From Arsukibacterium indicum (GTDB taxonomy: Bacteria > Pseudomonadota > Gammaproteobacteria > Enterobacterales > Alteromonadaceae), in assembly GCF_019100565.1 (NCBI RefSeq), contig NZ_JAHRID010000004.1, positions 1 to 64,000 on the forward strand: DNA of 64,000 bases, read 5' to 3'. The notes under the pieces are model-generated. The model ran no database searches. It was not told where the DNA came from and worked only from the letters and a program-made list of their open reading frames with translations. The translations under genes were made by a program, and so were the position numbers. The first letter of the stretch is position 1; every line of letters begins with the position of its first letter. Below are positions 7,898-17,325 of this stretch, piece by piece.

Positions 7898-9529
7898 TTA
7901 GTGCTGAGCTGCCAGAAACGTCTTAATTAAGGCGGTGGTCGAGCTGTCAAATGTGTGGCTATCGTTACCGGTAAGCGTCTGATAAATAGGGCCGGATAAC
8001 TGCTTACCAAGCTCCACGCCCCACTGATCAAAACTGTTCAGTTGCCAGATAGCGCCCTGACAGAATACCTTGTGCTCATACAGGGCAATTAACGCGCCTA
8101 AATAGTAGGGGGACAACTCAGGCAGCAGCAGAGTATTGCTGGGCTTATTGCCCGGCGAAACTTTATGTGGTGCCAGGGCTTTTGCCTGTTGCTCACTCAT
8201 GCCCGACGCCAGACATTCTGCTGTGGCCTCCTGCAATGTTTTTCCCTGCATTAAGGCCTGAGTCTGGGCGAAACAATGCGCGGCCAGTCTGCTATGCTGG
8301 TCTTGCAGCGGATGTTTCACTTTTAATGGCAAGATAAAATCGGCTGGCACCGCCAGGGCGCTCTGGTGTAACAGCTGATGATATGCATGCTGGCCATTGG
8401 TGCCGGCATCACCCCAGATCACCGGTGCGCTGGCATAGGGCAGGGCATGGCCGTCGCGGTCAACGCTTTTACCATTGCTCTCCATGTCCAGTTGCTGCAC
8501 ATAAGATGGCAGTAAGCGCAGATAGTGACTGTAAGGTAGCAACGCCTGAGCCTGGCAATGGTGGCCATTGATATACCAGATACCGAGTAACGCCATAATC
8601 ACCGGCATATTTTCGGCAAAAGGCGCATTGAAAAAATGCTGATCCATCGCTTCAGCGCCTGCCAGCAGCTGCTGGAAGTTCTGGTTGCCTATCATCAGCG
8701 CGACGGGTAAGCCAATTGCTGACCAGAGTGAATAACGGCCGCCAACCCAGTCCCACATCGGTAATATATTTTTCTGCTCAATACCAAATTCGGCGGCAGC
8801 AGCAATATTGGAAGACGTGGCCCAGAAGTGGTGAGCAATCGCAGATTTATCGGCGCCATGGTCAGTGAACCATTGGCGGATGGCCAGCGCGTTTTGTTTG
8901 GTTTCTTCGGTACCAAATGATTTAGAGGCAACCACCACCAGGGTCGTGGCCGGGTTGAGGCCGCTGACAATATCGCTGACAACCGCCCCGTCAATATTGC
9001 CGGCAAAATGCAGTTTTACCGGACTGCAATGATAAGGTGTTAACGCCTCTACTGCCATTTGTGGCCCAAGCAATGAACCACCGATACCTACCCAAATCAG
9101 ATCGGTAATGGCACTGCCCTGATAACCAAGATACTGTTGCTGATGCAGCGTATCGACCAATGCCGCCATTCTGGCCCGACAGTCACTGATTTGCTGGCCA
9201 ATATCTTCACCGTCCAGCACCAGACCGCTGACATCCTGTTGTCGCAACCGGGTATGCCAAACGGCCCGCTGCTCGGTATTGTTAATTGCCGCACCTTGCA
9301 GCATTTGCTGGCGCAGCGTACTGATTTTACTGTCTGCGGCTAGTTGTTGCAGCGCCTGCCAACTGGTTTCATCAATCAGATTTTTTGCATAGTCCAGAGT
9401 AATGTCACAAGCCTTGACGCTATAGCGCTGGGCTCGTTTGGCGTCATTATCAAAGGCGTCACGCATATTACTACTTTGTTCGGCCAAAGCGCTCAATTGG
9501 CTCAATCGATCATTAATGCTGCCCGACAT
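7898..9529 (-). CDS. pgi: Glucose-6-phosphate isomerase
   Basis: A 543-residue cytoplasmic enzyme interconverting glucose-6-phosphate and fructose-6-phosphate. Visible motifs: WVGIGGSLLGPQM (about 145), SKSFGTEET for phosphate binding, GGRYSLWSAIGLP, and the C-terminal PGI signature FDQWGVELGK. Length matches the family. Starts at ATG after a clear aggag. It lies 45 bases downstream of transaldolase on the same strand, a glycolysis/pentose-phosphate operon seen in relatives, and ends at the terminator 7840-7875. Confidence 0.97.
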   Translation of the reverse strand: MSGSINDRLSQLSALAEQSSNMRDAFDNDAKRAQRYSVKACDITLDYAKNLIDETSWQALQQLAADSKISTLRQQMLQGAAINNTEQRAVWHTRLRQQDVSGLVLDGEDIGQQISDCRARMAALVDTLHQQQYLGYQGSAITDLIWVGIGGSLLGPQMAVEALTPYHCSPVKLHFAGNIDGAVVSDIVSGLNPATTLVVVASKSFGTEETKQNALAIRQWFTDHGADKSAIAHHFWATSSNIAAAAEFGIEQKNILPMWDWVGGRYSLWSAIGLPVALMIGNQNFQQLLAGAEAMDQHFFNAPFAENMPVIMALLGIWYINGHHCQAQALLPYSHYLRLLPSYVQQLDMESNGKSVDRDGHALPYASAPVIWGDAGTNGQHAYHQLLHQSALAVPADFILPLKVKHPLQDQHSRLAAHCFAQTQALMQGKTLQEATAECLASGMSEQQAKALAPHKVSPGNKPSNTLLLPELSPYYLGALIALYEHKVFCQGAIWQLNSFDQWGVELGKQLSGPIYQTLTGNDSHTFDSSTTALIKTFLAAQH

Positions 9530-9574
9530 AAGGTACTCCTGTGCTATTCCCTGTGTATTCAGTGACGCCTGCAG

Positions 9575-10525
9575 TTACAGCTGGCCGGCAATAACCTGCT
9601 CCAGCTTGCGTTGGTCAATTGCAAATTTCCGGATCCCTTCTGCCAGCTTTTCCGTCGACATGGCATCTTCATTCAGCTGCCAGCGGAACTCACTCTCAGT
9701 TAACGCAGGTGGTTTTGCTGTTTTAGCGCCGCCATCAACCAGTTTTACATCCAGTGTACCGTTCTGCTTACTCAATTCGTCCAGCAGTGCCGGGCTGATC
9801 GTCAGCCGGTCACAACCGGCCAGCGCCAGCACTTCACCGGTATTACGGAAGCTGGCACCCATTACTACTGTCGGATAGCCGTGCTCTTTGTAAAAGTGGT
9901 AAATATCCCGCACCGACAACACGCCAGGATCGTTTTCGGCATGGTATTCCTGCTTAGTATTCGCTTTATACCAATCGAGGATCCGGCCAACAAATGGCGA
10001 AATAAGATAAGCACCCGCTTCAGCACAGGCCCGGGCCTGGGCCATATGAAACAGCAGGGTTAGGTTACACTGAATGCCCTGCTGCTCTAACTGACGAGCG
10101 GCCTGAATACCCTCCCAGGTCGAGGCAATTTTAATCAGGATCCGATCAGTGCTGACACCATTTTGCTGGTATAGTGCGACCAGTTGCAGGGCTTTAGCAA
10201 CGGTTGCTTCAGTATCAAAGGATAAGCGGGCATCCACTTCGGTGGAAACCCGGCCCGGTACCAGCTTACTGATGGCGGTGCCAACATCAACGGCAAACTT
10301 ATCGCAGGCCAGTTCCAGCACAGCAGTACTGCCACTGCCATGAGTTTTGGCATAATTAATCGCACTTTTCAGCATGGGCCTGGCAAAATCAAGCTGGCTG
10401 GCATTGAGTAATAAAGAGGGGTTGGTGGTGGCATCTACTGGCCGGAACTGTTCAATTGCGCCCAAATCACCACTGTCTACCACTACGGTGGTGACGGCTT
10501 TAAGTTGACTTAATAAATCACTCAT
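9575..10525 (-). CDS. tal: Transaldolase
   Basis: A 316-residue transaldolase B-type enzyme of the non-oxidative pentose phosphate pathway, moving a dihydroxyacetone unit between sugar phosphates. The active-site lysine is in [15 protein letters not shown] (about residue 132). The N-terminal [21 protein letters not shown] and the [15 protein letters not shown] segment are diagnostic. First gene of a tal-pgi operon; the shared 5' region with the divergent receiver/TPR gene is 200 bases long. Confidence 0.96.
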   Translation of the reverse strand: MSDLLSQLKAVTTVVVDSGDLGAIEQFRPVDATTNPSLLLNASQLDFARPMLKSAINYAKTHGSGSTAVLELACDKFAVDVGTAISKLVPGRVSTEVDARLSFDTEATVAKALQLVALYQQNGVSTDRILIKIASTWEGIQAARQLEQQGIQCNLTLLFHMAQARACAEAGAYLISPFVGRILDWYKANTKQEYHAENDPGVLSVRDIYHFYKEHGYPTVVMGASFRNTGEVLALAGCDRLTISPALLDELSKQNGTLDVKLVDGGAKTAKPPALTESEFRWQLNEDAMSTEKLAEGIRKFAIDQRKLEQVIAGQL

Positions 10526-10639
10526 ATTGTTTAATTACCGTTTTTTTGAAGCATTCTAGGGTTTTTAACGAATTCAGGCAATAAATGTAGGAATATTACA
10601 ACAAAATTAGTGGGTATATATCAGTTTTCTGAAAAAGCG

Positions 10640-10668
10640 TTGCACCGATATCACTAAATTACTATATT
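10640..10668 (+). promoter_or_regulatory. Candidate sigma-70 promoter for the receiver/TPR gene
   Basis: TTGCAC (10640-10645), a 17-base spacer and TATATT (10663-10668), about 70 bases upstream of the start. It fits the consensus spacing; no experimental support. Confidence 0.4.
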
Positions 10669-10738
10669 GCCATGGCACTATTCCGCACCATTTATGCCCA
10701 GCGTCGCAGTTTAATGATCACCTTAGCACAGGATGCAA

Positions 10739-12355
10739 ATGATCTTACAAAGCCGGTTTTATAAAAGTAAAAAATTGTTGTTGGTTGAAGACTGTGAACC
10801 TGTGCGTGCATCGGTTAAAGGCATGCTACAACAAATAGGTTTCGAACAAATTACCGCTGTTGCTGATGCCAGTGCCGGATTGGTGCAGGCGCAAAAGCAA
10901 CAGTTTGATTTTATTCTAGCGGATTTTCAGCTGGGTGATGGCAAAGATGGTAGCCAGTTTTTTACTGAATTAAAATTACAGGGTTGGCTGAAAAATGGTG
11001 CCTGCTTTGCAATAATGTCGGCCGAGCCCGTGCGCCAGCCGGTTCATGGCGTGCTGGCAGGCCAACCTGATTGCTATTTACTTAAACCTTTCAGTTATGT
11101 CGAACTGGAAAAGAAACTGGCCAAAGCGTTTCAAACGGGTATTGCCCTTAGAAAAATTTTCCAGGCGGCCGCAGCAGCAGATTACCCTGCAGCTTTAGCT
11201 CAGGCCGATGAGGTAGTAAAACAGTACCCGGCCCTTACGTTGCAAACATTAAGGTTAAAAGCTGAAGTTATGCTGGCTGCCGGCGATGGCCGCTCAGCCC
11301 TGGCCTTGTACCAATATGTCTGTGAGCAACGTGATTTCAGCTGGGCCCGACTGGGGCAGGCTATTGCGTTATTGCAGCTTGCCCGCTTTGCAGAGGCAGA
11401 CGCTGCGCTGCAAGCGCTGCTAAAGCATGAAGATATTAAACCTGAGGCGTTGGCGCATCTGGTGCAACTGGCGTTGGCACAGGGTGAGTTGGCTCAAGCC
11501 AGAGACTGGGTGCTTGAGTTGTTACGCTACAATGCTACTGACAACCTATATCAGCAATATTACGGTAATTTATTACAATTGCTGGCCGACGATGCCGCCG
11601 CAACGGCTTACTGGCAGAAATTGCTGCAGCAATACCGGTTTTCTGCATTTGATCATATTGAACCTTATCTCGCGTTAGGCCGTAACCAATTAAAGGCGGC
11701 GCAAGCTGCTGATCTGGCGGGCTTCAACCTGCAGCTTAAACAGTTTTTTGATACCCTGAACAGCGTGCCGCTAAAACTACTGACAGTTGACAGTGCTGCC
11801 CGGCAAAAAATTTTGCTGGCCCATGGTTATTTGTTGCAAGGTGAAGGCGCTAAAAGCGAAGCGTTAATTGCTGAGGTGCAAGCCATTGAGTTCGAACTGC
11901 CAATCAGCAGTATGCTGGATCTGGCCTGGTACTATTTTGCCAGTAACGATAGTCAGGCCGCCAGTCAATGGCTGCAGCAAGCTACTGCTGCGGCCAACAC
12001 ATTAAGTAAAAGCGGTGAAGGCATGGCCAGCCTTATTGTAAAACATTTTTCCAGCATGCTTGCCAGCAGTAGCAAGCAATTAAGAGTATGGCAACAGCAA
12101 GGTAGCCAGCAGCTGCAGGAGAACAAGCCGAAAGCCGCATTACAGGCGCTGCGTAGTGCCTTTCTGTTATGCCCTGGTCACAGTGCCACCGCGCTTAGCC
12201 TGGTTCAGGTATTGGGCATTTTGCCTGGTCATAAGGCACTAAAACCGTTGGCCAGCGGCGTGTTGCAGCTGCTTAACAGTCAGGCATTATCTGCTAAAGA
12301 TCGCAGCAGGTTGGCAGGCCTGACTGAACACCTGCCAGAGTTGTATCTGGAATAA
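10739..12355 (+). CDS. Response regulator with receiver domain and TPR repeats (VieB-like layout)
   Basis: About 538 residues. An N-terminal CheY-like receiver (KLLLVEDCEPVR, phospho-acceptor region DFILADFQLGDG, IMSAEPV, LLKPFSY) is followed by about 380 residues of helical TPR-type repeats and no DNA-binding or enzymatic domain. The architecture recalls Vibrio VieB, which acts through protein contacts, so this one probably also works by binding a partner. ATG at 10739 is preferred over 10733 because AGG is six bases upstream of it. It stands alone; no sensor kinase is adjacent. Confidence 0.8.
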   Translation: MILQSRFYKSKKLLLVEDCEPVRASVKGMLQQIGFEQITAVADASAGLVQAQKQQFDFILADFQLGDGKDGSQFFTELKLQGWLKNGACFAIMSAEPVRQPVHGVLAGQPDCYLLKPFSYVELEKKLAKAFQTGIALRKIFQAAAAADYPAALAQADEVVKQYPALTLQTLRLKAEVMLAAGDGRSALALYQYVCEQRDFSWARLGQAIALLQLARFAEADAALQALLKHEDIKPEALAHLVQLALAQGELAQARDWVLELLRYNATDNLYQQYYGNLLQLLADDAAATAYWQKLLQQYRFSAFDHIEPYLALGRNQLKAAQAADLAGFNLQLKQFFDTLNSVPLKLLTVDSAARQKILLAHGYLLQGEGAKSEALIAEVQAIEFELPISSMLDLAWYYFASNDSQAASQWLQQATAAANTLSKSGEGMASLIVKHFSSMLASSSKQLRVWQQQGSQQLQENKPKAALQALRSAFLLCPGHSATALSLVQVLGILPGHKALKPLASGVLQLLNSQALSAKDRSRLAGLTEHLPELYLE

Positions 12356-12402
12356 CGCCAGAAAAGTTACACTTTAATGAATTCGTAATACAGGTAATGT
12401 TT

Positions 12403-13179
12403 ATGTTGATGGTTGTATCCCCGGCAAAAGATCTTGATACCAGTCCCGTTTCACTCAAACTGACTACTACTATGCCTGCGTTGCTACCGCAGGCCAATGA
12501 ACTGGCGGACATTTGCAAAAAACTCAGCCCGGCAGAGCTTGGCTCACTGATGCATATCAGTGACAAACTGGCTGGTTTAAATGCCGCCCGCTTCAGTGAG
12601 TGGCACCCCGAATACACTGCTGATGAAGCCAAAGCGGCGTTGTTTATGTTTAATGGCGATGTGTATCAGGGGCTTGATGCAGCCAGCCTCAGCACAAAGC
12701 AGCTGCAGTACGCTCAGCAGCATCTACGGATTTTAAGTGGTTTATATGGTGTGCTGCGGCCGCTGGATTTAATGCTGCCGTACCGGCTGGAAATGGGCAC
12801 TAAGTTAAGTAATCCTGCTGGCAAAGACCTCTATGCCTTCTGGCAGCAGCAGATTACTGACAATCTGAATGTGCAACTTGCTGAGTTGAAATCAGAGGTG
12901 TTGCTTAATCTGGCGTCGCAGGAATATTTTAAAGCGGTTAAACCCAAAGGTTTGCAAGCTAAAGTGATAACCCCGGTGTTTAAAGACTTTAAAAACGGCC
13001 AGTATAAAATTATCAGCTTTTTTGCGAAAAAGGCCCGTGGCTTAATGGCTCGCTATGTTATTCAGCAACAAATTACTGATCCCAAAGCTATTACCGGCTT
13101 TAATCTGGCTGGCTATCACTACAGTAAAGACGATTCAACGGCTGATAAACCCGTGTTTTTGCGCCAGCAACCAGAATAA
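12403..13179 (+). CDS. yaaA: YaaA/DUF328 family peroxide-stress protein
   Basis: About 258 residues, normal for YaaA. The N-terminal MVVSPAKDLD, MFNGDVYQGLDA, the RILSGLYGVLRPLDLMLPYRLEMGTKL stretch, LNLASQEYFKAV and SFFAKKARGLMARY are signature segments. In E. coli YaaA limits free intracellular iron and protects DNA during peroxide stress. ATG 12403 gives the usual short N-terminus with AGG eight bases upstream; ATG 12397 is too close to it. It sits between a receiver/TPR gene and gsk, with no obvious operon. Confidence 0.93.
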   Translation: MLMVVSPAKDLDTSPVSLKLTTTMPALLPQANELADICKKLSPAELGSLMHISDKLAGLNAARFSEWHPEYTADEAKAALFMFNGDVYQGLDAASLSTKQLQYAQQHLRILSGLYGVLRPLDLMLPYRLEMGTKLSNPAGKDLYAFWQQQITDNLNVQLAELKSEVLLNLASQEYFKAVKPKGLQAKVITPVFKDFKNGQYKIISFFAKKARGLMARYVIQQQITDPKAITGFNLAGYHYSKDDSTADKPVFLRQQPE

Positions 13180-13261
13180 TTCAGTAAAGCGTTAATAAGG
13201 CGCTTAGGCTTTGCCAACATTTTTGCTAAAATAACGGCCTGTTTGTTGTTGAGCCCTTAGC

Positions 13262-14560
13262 ATGAAATTTCCCGGCCTGCGTAAAATTAAGCATTACTTT
13301 CCTGTGTCTCAGCCTAAGCCACAACTGCCCAGCTTTGAAGTGCGGCCTGAACTGGATACTTATATCGTCGGCCTGGACCAGACTATCGTTGATGTGGTGG
13401 CCAGCGTTACTGACGATTTTCTGGCCCGCTACGATATTCAGAAAGGATTATCAAACCTGGTTGAGCATGCCAAAGCGAATGCAATTTATCAGGAACTGGT
13501 GGCTAAACAAGCAATATCTGATCACTTTGCCGGTGGCACCATAGGTAATACCATTCATAATTATTCAGTTTTAGCAGACGATAAGTCGGTACTGCTTGGC
13601 GTAATGTCAGCCAACATTGCGCTTGGCTCGCCGGCTTACCACTATGTCTGCCATACCAGTTCTAAAGTGGATATGAACCATTTGCAGGGCGTAGCGGGCG
13701 ATATTGGCAGGGGTATTACCATGATTACCCCAGATGGTGAGCGAACTTTTGTTATTGACCCAAGCGATATGGATCAGCTGGAACCGGACTATATTCCAAC
13801 CGATATTATTGCGGCCGCCTCAGCTTTTGTGGTTAGTGCTTATCCTTTGCGGGCCGTTGGTCAGCCCATCCAGCGAGCCATGCACAAGGCGCTGGAAGAT
13901 GCCAAAGCGCATGATGTGCCTGTGGTGATGAGCCTGGGTACCCGTCATCTGGTTGAAGAGAACCGCGAACAAATCATTACTACCATTAAAAATTACGTTA
14001 ATGTGCTGGCAATGAATGAACTGGAAGCCGAAGCGCTTACCGGTTTCAGCGACCCGTTAAAAGCGGCGGAAGCTATTCTGGATCACACTGATATGGTGCT
14101 GATCACTGCCGGGCCAGAGGGCTTGTATTTGTGCGGCCATACCGATGACAGTGTAAAGCGGGAAAGTAGCAATCCTATTAAGTCAGCCACCCTGGCCGAT
14201 TTTAACCAGTATGAATTCAGCCGCCCCATGTTGCGAAAATACTGCGAGCAACCGTTAAAAGTGTATTCGCATATCGACCCCTATCTGGGTGGCCCGGAGC
14301 GGATTAAAAATACCAATGGTGCCGGTGATGGTGCTTTGTCGGCCATTTTGCACGATATGGCGGCTAATCACTTCCATAAACAGGTGCAGCCACTATCAGG
14401 TAAACATGAAATGCCGTATCTGGCGTACTCCAGCTTTGCTCAGATATGTAAGTATGCCAACAGGGTAAGTTATGAAATTCTGGTGCAGAATGCACCGCGC
14501 TTATCAAAAGGCCTGCCCGAGCGCGAAGATAGTTTGGAAGAAGCGTACTGGGAACGGTAA
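13262..14560 (+). CDS. gsk: Inosine-guanosine kinase
   Basis: A 432-residue PfkB-family nucleoside kinase, close to the E. coli Gsk length. It phosphorylates guanosine and inosine for purine salvage. Visible features: the N-terminal MKFPGLRKIKHYFPV typical of Gsk, GGTIGNTIHNYS, VLAMNELEAEALTG, LITAGPEGLYL, and the ATP-site/catalytic motif NTNGAGDGALSAI (about 366). A single-gene unit; followed by a structured repeat region rather than a simple terminator. Confidence 0.95.
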   Translation: MKFPGLRKIKHYFPVSQPKPQLPSFEVRPELDTYIVGLDQTIVDVVASVTDDFLARYDIQKGLSNLVEHAKANAIYQELVAKQAISDHFAGGTIGNTIHNYSVLADDKSVLLGVMSANIALGSPAYHYVCHTSSKVDMNHLQGVAGDIGRGITMITPDGERTFVIDPSDMDQLEPDYIPTDIIAAASAFVVSAYPLRAVGQPIQRAMHKALEDAKAHDVPVVMSLGTRHLVEENREQIITTIKNYVNVLAMNELEAEALTGFSDPLKAAEAILDHTDMVLITAGPEGLYLCGHTDDSVKRESSNPIKSATLADFNQYEFSRPMLRKYCEQPLKVYSHIDPYLGGPERIKNTNGAGDGALSAILHDMAANHFHKQVQPLSGKHEMPYLAYSSFAQICKYANRVSYEILVQNAPRLSKGLPEREDSLEEAYWER

Positions 14561-14580
14561 ATCGCTTCACGGATAAATTT

Positions 14581-14705
14581 AGCGTACTGAGCTGGTGTCC
14601 CGATGCACAGCCACAGAGTGTCTGAGCAAGCCAGGGATGGCTTGCGAGTTGCTGTGGCGAGCACAGCGGGATTTCCAGCTTAGTCGCTGGAACCCGGGAG
14701 CGTAC
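14581..14705. repeat. Large imperfect palindrome flanked by 7-base direct repeats (intergenic repeat element)
   Basis: AGCTGG..TCCCG (14590-14602) pairs with CGGGA..CCAGCT (ending 14680) as the outer stem of an imperfect hairpin. At its tip GCAAGCCA-GGGA-TGGCTTGC (about 14625-14644) is a perfect short stem. The heptamer AGCGTAC occurs at 14581-14587 and again at 14699-14705. The following stretch to 14813 contains a GACACACCGTAAATACATCCCTG-type segment like dispersed repeats I recall from other gammaproteobacteria. No coding capacity is seen. Probably a non-autonomous or REP-like element. Confidence 0.45.
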
Positions 14706-14813
14706 CCATTACTCACGACGACACACCGTAAATACATCCCTGTAGGCTAGTTTCCGCCCGTCCAGGGCTTCAACGGTAGTCTTAGAGTAATCCGCACTCT
14801 CCCTCAGAAAGGC

Positions 14814-15887
14814 TTAGCTCTGAAACACACCTTGTAACATCCTGAACGTGCCGGCGTCAGCATCCATTTCTACTGTGGCGCCGTGCGGCACAATAAACTG
14901 TTTGCTGATATGACCAATCATTGCCCCGCGGTAAGCCGGAATATTCAGCGGTTTAATATGATCATCAAAAATCTGATCCATCGTTAACCAGCCAAAGCCG
15001 CCACCTGGCCGGCAGGCTGTGCACTCACCAAAAATAAAGCCGGCAATTTTATCCAGTGCGCCCATCAGTTTTAAGGTGCTGAGCATTCGGTCTACCCGGT
15101 ACGGCGCTTCTTCAACATCTTCTAAGAATAATATTTTACCAGTAAAATCAGGTAAATATGGTGAGCCTGCCAATGCTGTTAACACTGTTAAGTTACCGCC
15201 AATCAACTGGCCCTGCACTTTGCCGCCGGTAATAGTTTCTATTCTGTTCTGCCGGGGTACCAGTTCATCTTTGGCATTCAGCTCATTTTGGTAAAGCATT
15301 TGTTCACGCTGAAAAAACACCCGCTGAAACTGCTCTGCATTAAAGCTGTTCCAGCTGCCTGTACCATTTGGGCCATGAAAGGTCACCAGCCCGGTTTGGG
15401 CATTAATGGCATTGTGCAACGCAGTAATATCAGAATAACCCAGCAATACTTTGGGGTTGCGTTTAATCAGCGGGTAGTCGAGCAGTGGCAATAACCGGGC
15501 GGCACCTGAGCCGCCGCGCAGACAAATAATCGCTTTTACCTGTGGATCAGCAAACATGGCATTTATGTCGTCGGCCCGCTCTGCATCAGTGCCGGCCAGA
15601 TGGCCGCGTCGGCCGTCGAGGTGTTGTCCCAGCTTTACCTTAAAGCCCAGTGCCTGCATCACTTCGCTGGCAATCTGAATATCCAGTCGCTCGTCAGTAG
15701 CTTTCGACGGGCTGACTAATGCTACTGTATCGCCCGGATTAAGTTGCTGTGGCAGAATAATATCGCGGGACAAACCGGCTGCCTGGGTTTTGCTACCTGT
15801 CGCCGCGCAGCTGCTAAGTGGCAGTAATCCCAACGGTATTACACTTAGCGCCAGTGCGCCGGACTGCAGAAATTGGCGTTTATTCAT
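14814..15887 (-). CDS. LD-carboxypeptidase (peptidase family S66), lipoprotein or Tat-type export
   Basis: A 357-residue protein with a signal region MNKRQFLQSG..LSVIPLGLLPLSSCA, giving a plausible lipobox LSSC at about 27. The mature part carries the S66 catalytic set: Ser in GYSDITALH, Glu in FLEDVEEAPYRVDRM, and His in GHISKQF near the end, plus CLRGGSGAARLLPLLDY. S66 enzymes trim the terminal D-Ala of murein tetrapeptides. Classical LdcA is cytoplasmic, whereas this copy appears exported, so it may act on periplasmic peptides. No operon partners. Confidence 0.85.
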   Translation of the reverse strand: MNKRQFLQSGALALSVIPLGLLPLSSCAATGSKTQAAGLSRDIILPQQLNPGDTVALVSPSKATDERLDIQIASEVMQALGFKVKLGQHLDGRRGHLAGTDAERADDINAMFADPQVKAIICLRGGSGAARLLPLLDYPLIKRNPKVLLGYSDITALHNAINAQTGLVTFHGPNGTGSWNSFNAEQFQRVFFQREQMLYQNELNAKDELVPRQNRIETITGGKVQGQLIGGNLTVLTALAGSPYLPDFTGKILFLEDVEEAPYRVDRMLSTLKLMGALDKIAGFIFGECTACRPGGGFGWLTMDQIFDDHIKPLNIPAYRGAMIGHISKQFIVPHGATVEMDADAGTFRMLQGVFQS

Positions 15888-16024
15888 AGGTTGATGCCCC
15901 TTAGTAATAAATTATTCCTGTTTTATCGCTATTGATAGCATGCTTTTGTTAAAAATGCAGCAAACCGGCGCAAAAAACGCTGGTATGCTGCAAACAGAGG
16001 ATAAATTGAGGGCGGAGACTGAGG

Positions 16025-17248
16025 TTATTTTTTAGGCTTTTTTTTAGCCAGCTTCTTTGCTGCCAGCTTGCCGGGCTTTTTCTTTTTCGTACTTATTTTC
16101 GCTTCTTTATGTTTCGGTCGCAGGCTGTCAATTACCCGCCTCTTAAGTTTCTGCTCGGTATAGCGCTCCACTTTGGCCACCATTGCCATGTCGTGGGCTT
16201 CAATCAGCGAAATTGCAGTGCCTTTTTTGCCGGCGCGGCCGGTGCGGCCTATCCGGTGAACATAAGTATCAGCACTGCGCGGCATATCGTAATTAATAAC
16301 GTGGCTAATGTCGTCTATGTCCAGGCCGCGGGCTGCAATATCTGTGGCAATCAGCACCGGCACCTGGCCTTTACTGAAACGCTGTACTGCCTGCAACCTT
16401 TTGTCCTGCGGCATTTCACCTTGTAACCAGCAGCATTTAATGCCAGCGCTTTCCAGCTGACCGGTTAAGCTGGCCAGCCGCTCGCGGGTTTTTACAAAAA
16501 CAATGGCTTTGGTTACCTCTTCCTGCTTCAGGATATGGGTTAACAAGGCCAGTTTATGCACGTTGTCATCAGCCAGGTGCAGCCACTGCAGAATTTTGGC
16601 TTTTTCCTTGCGTGACGGCACAGCTTCAATTTGCTCTGGCTCTTTTAATGCCCGCTCGGCAAAACGCTCTAATGACAAGCCTTCCAGCGTAGCAGAAAAT
16701 AAAAACGTCTGACGCCGGCGCCTTGCTTCCAGCACTATCCGGTTCATTTCACCAATAAAGCCCATGTCGAGCATCCTATCGGCTTCATCCAGAATGAGCA
16801 CTTCGACTTCGTCAGCCTGGAAACTTTCTTCGTCCAGATATTCGGTTAACCGGCCAGGCGTTGCCACCAGAATATCATTATTTTTTTCCAGCGTATCTTT
16901 GTGGCTGCCGTAGTTAATACCGCCGGTAATCACGCCAACATTAAGCTTGGTGTATTGTGCCAGTTGCTTAAATTCTTCATACACCTGAAACGCCAGCTCA
17001 CGGGTTGGGGTCATTACCAGTACCCGGCAAAAGCCCGGGTCGCGCCGCGGGAAATCCAGTAAATACTGAATTGCCGGCAAGACAAAGGCCAGGGTTTTGC
17101 CAGTACCGGTAGGCGCACTAGCCAGTACATCACGGCCATCCAGCGCCGGCGGGATAGCCAGTTGCTGGATTAAGGTCGGCTCGGTAAAGCCAGCCTGCTC
17201 CAGTGCCTGGTTGATAGAGTCGTCGAATTGAAAATCGGCAAAGCTCAT
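16025..17248 (-). CDS. srmB: DEAD-box ATP-dependent RNA helicase SrmB
   Basis: A 407-residue helicase with all DEAD-box motifs in order: Q motif, APTGTGKT, PTRELA, GG, TPGRL, DEAD, SAT, TDIAARGLD and HRIGRTGRAG. The C-terminus is a short lysine-rich tail (KKKKPGKLAAKKLAKKKP). SrmB assists early 50S ribosomal subunit assembly. The divergent neighbour is trmN6, the same arrangement as srmB/yfiC in E. coli, which supports the symbol over other DEAD-box paralogues. Confidence 0.92.
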   Translation of the reverse strand: MSFADFQFDDSINQALEQAGFTEPTLIQQLAIPPALDGRDVLASAPTGTGKTLAFVLPAIQYLLDFPRRDPGFCRVLVMTPTRELAFQVYEEFKQLAQYTKLNVGVITGGINYGSHKDTLEKNNDILVATPGRLTEYLDEESFQADEVEVLILDEADRMLDMGFIGEMNRIVLEARRRRQTFLFSATLEGLSLERFAERALKEPEQIEAVPSRKEKAKILQWLHLADDNVHKLALLTHILKQEEVTKAIVFVKTRERLASLTGQLESAGIKCCWLQGEMPQDKRLQAVQRFSKGQVPVLIATDIAARGLDIDDISHVINYDMPRSADTYVHRIGRTGRAGKKGTAISLIEAHDMAMVAKVERYTEQKLKRRVIDSLRPKHKEAKISTKKKKPGKLAAKKLAKKKPKK

Positions 17249-17325
17249 AAAAGGTGTTCCTCAGGGTCGACAGTATTCAGGTGACAAACCGGTCTGGCAG
17301 CCAGTAAACTGGGGCAGAGGTGAAA

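Noticed and set aside
15957..15993. Imperfect hairpin between the LD-carboxypeptidase and srmB genes
   Set aside because: The stem has several bulges and no T-run after it on the minus strand; not convincing as a terminator of srmB.
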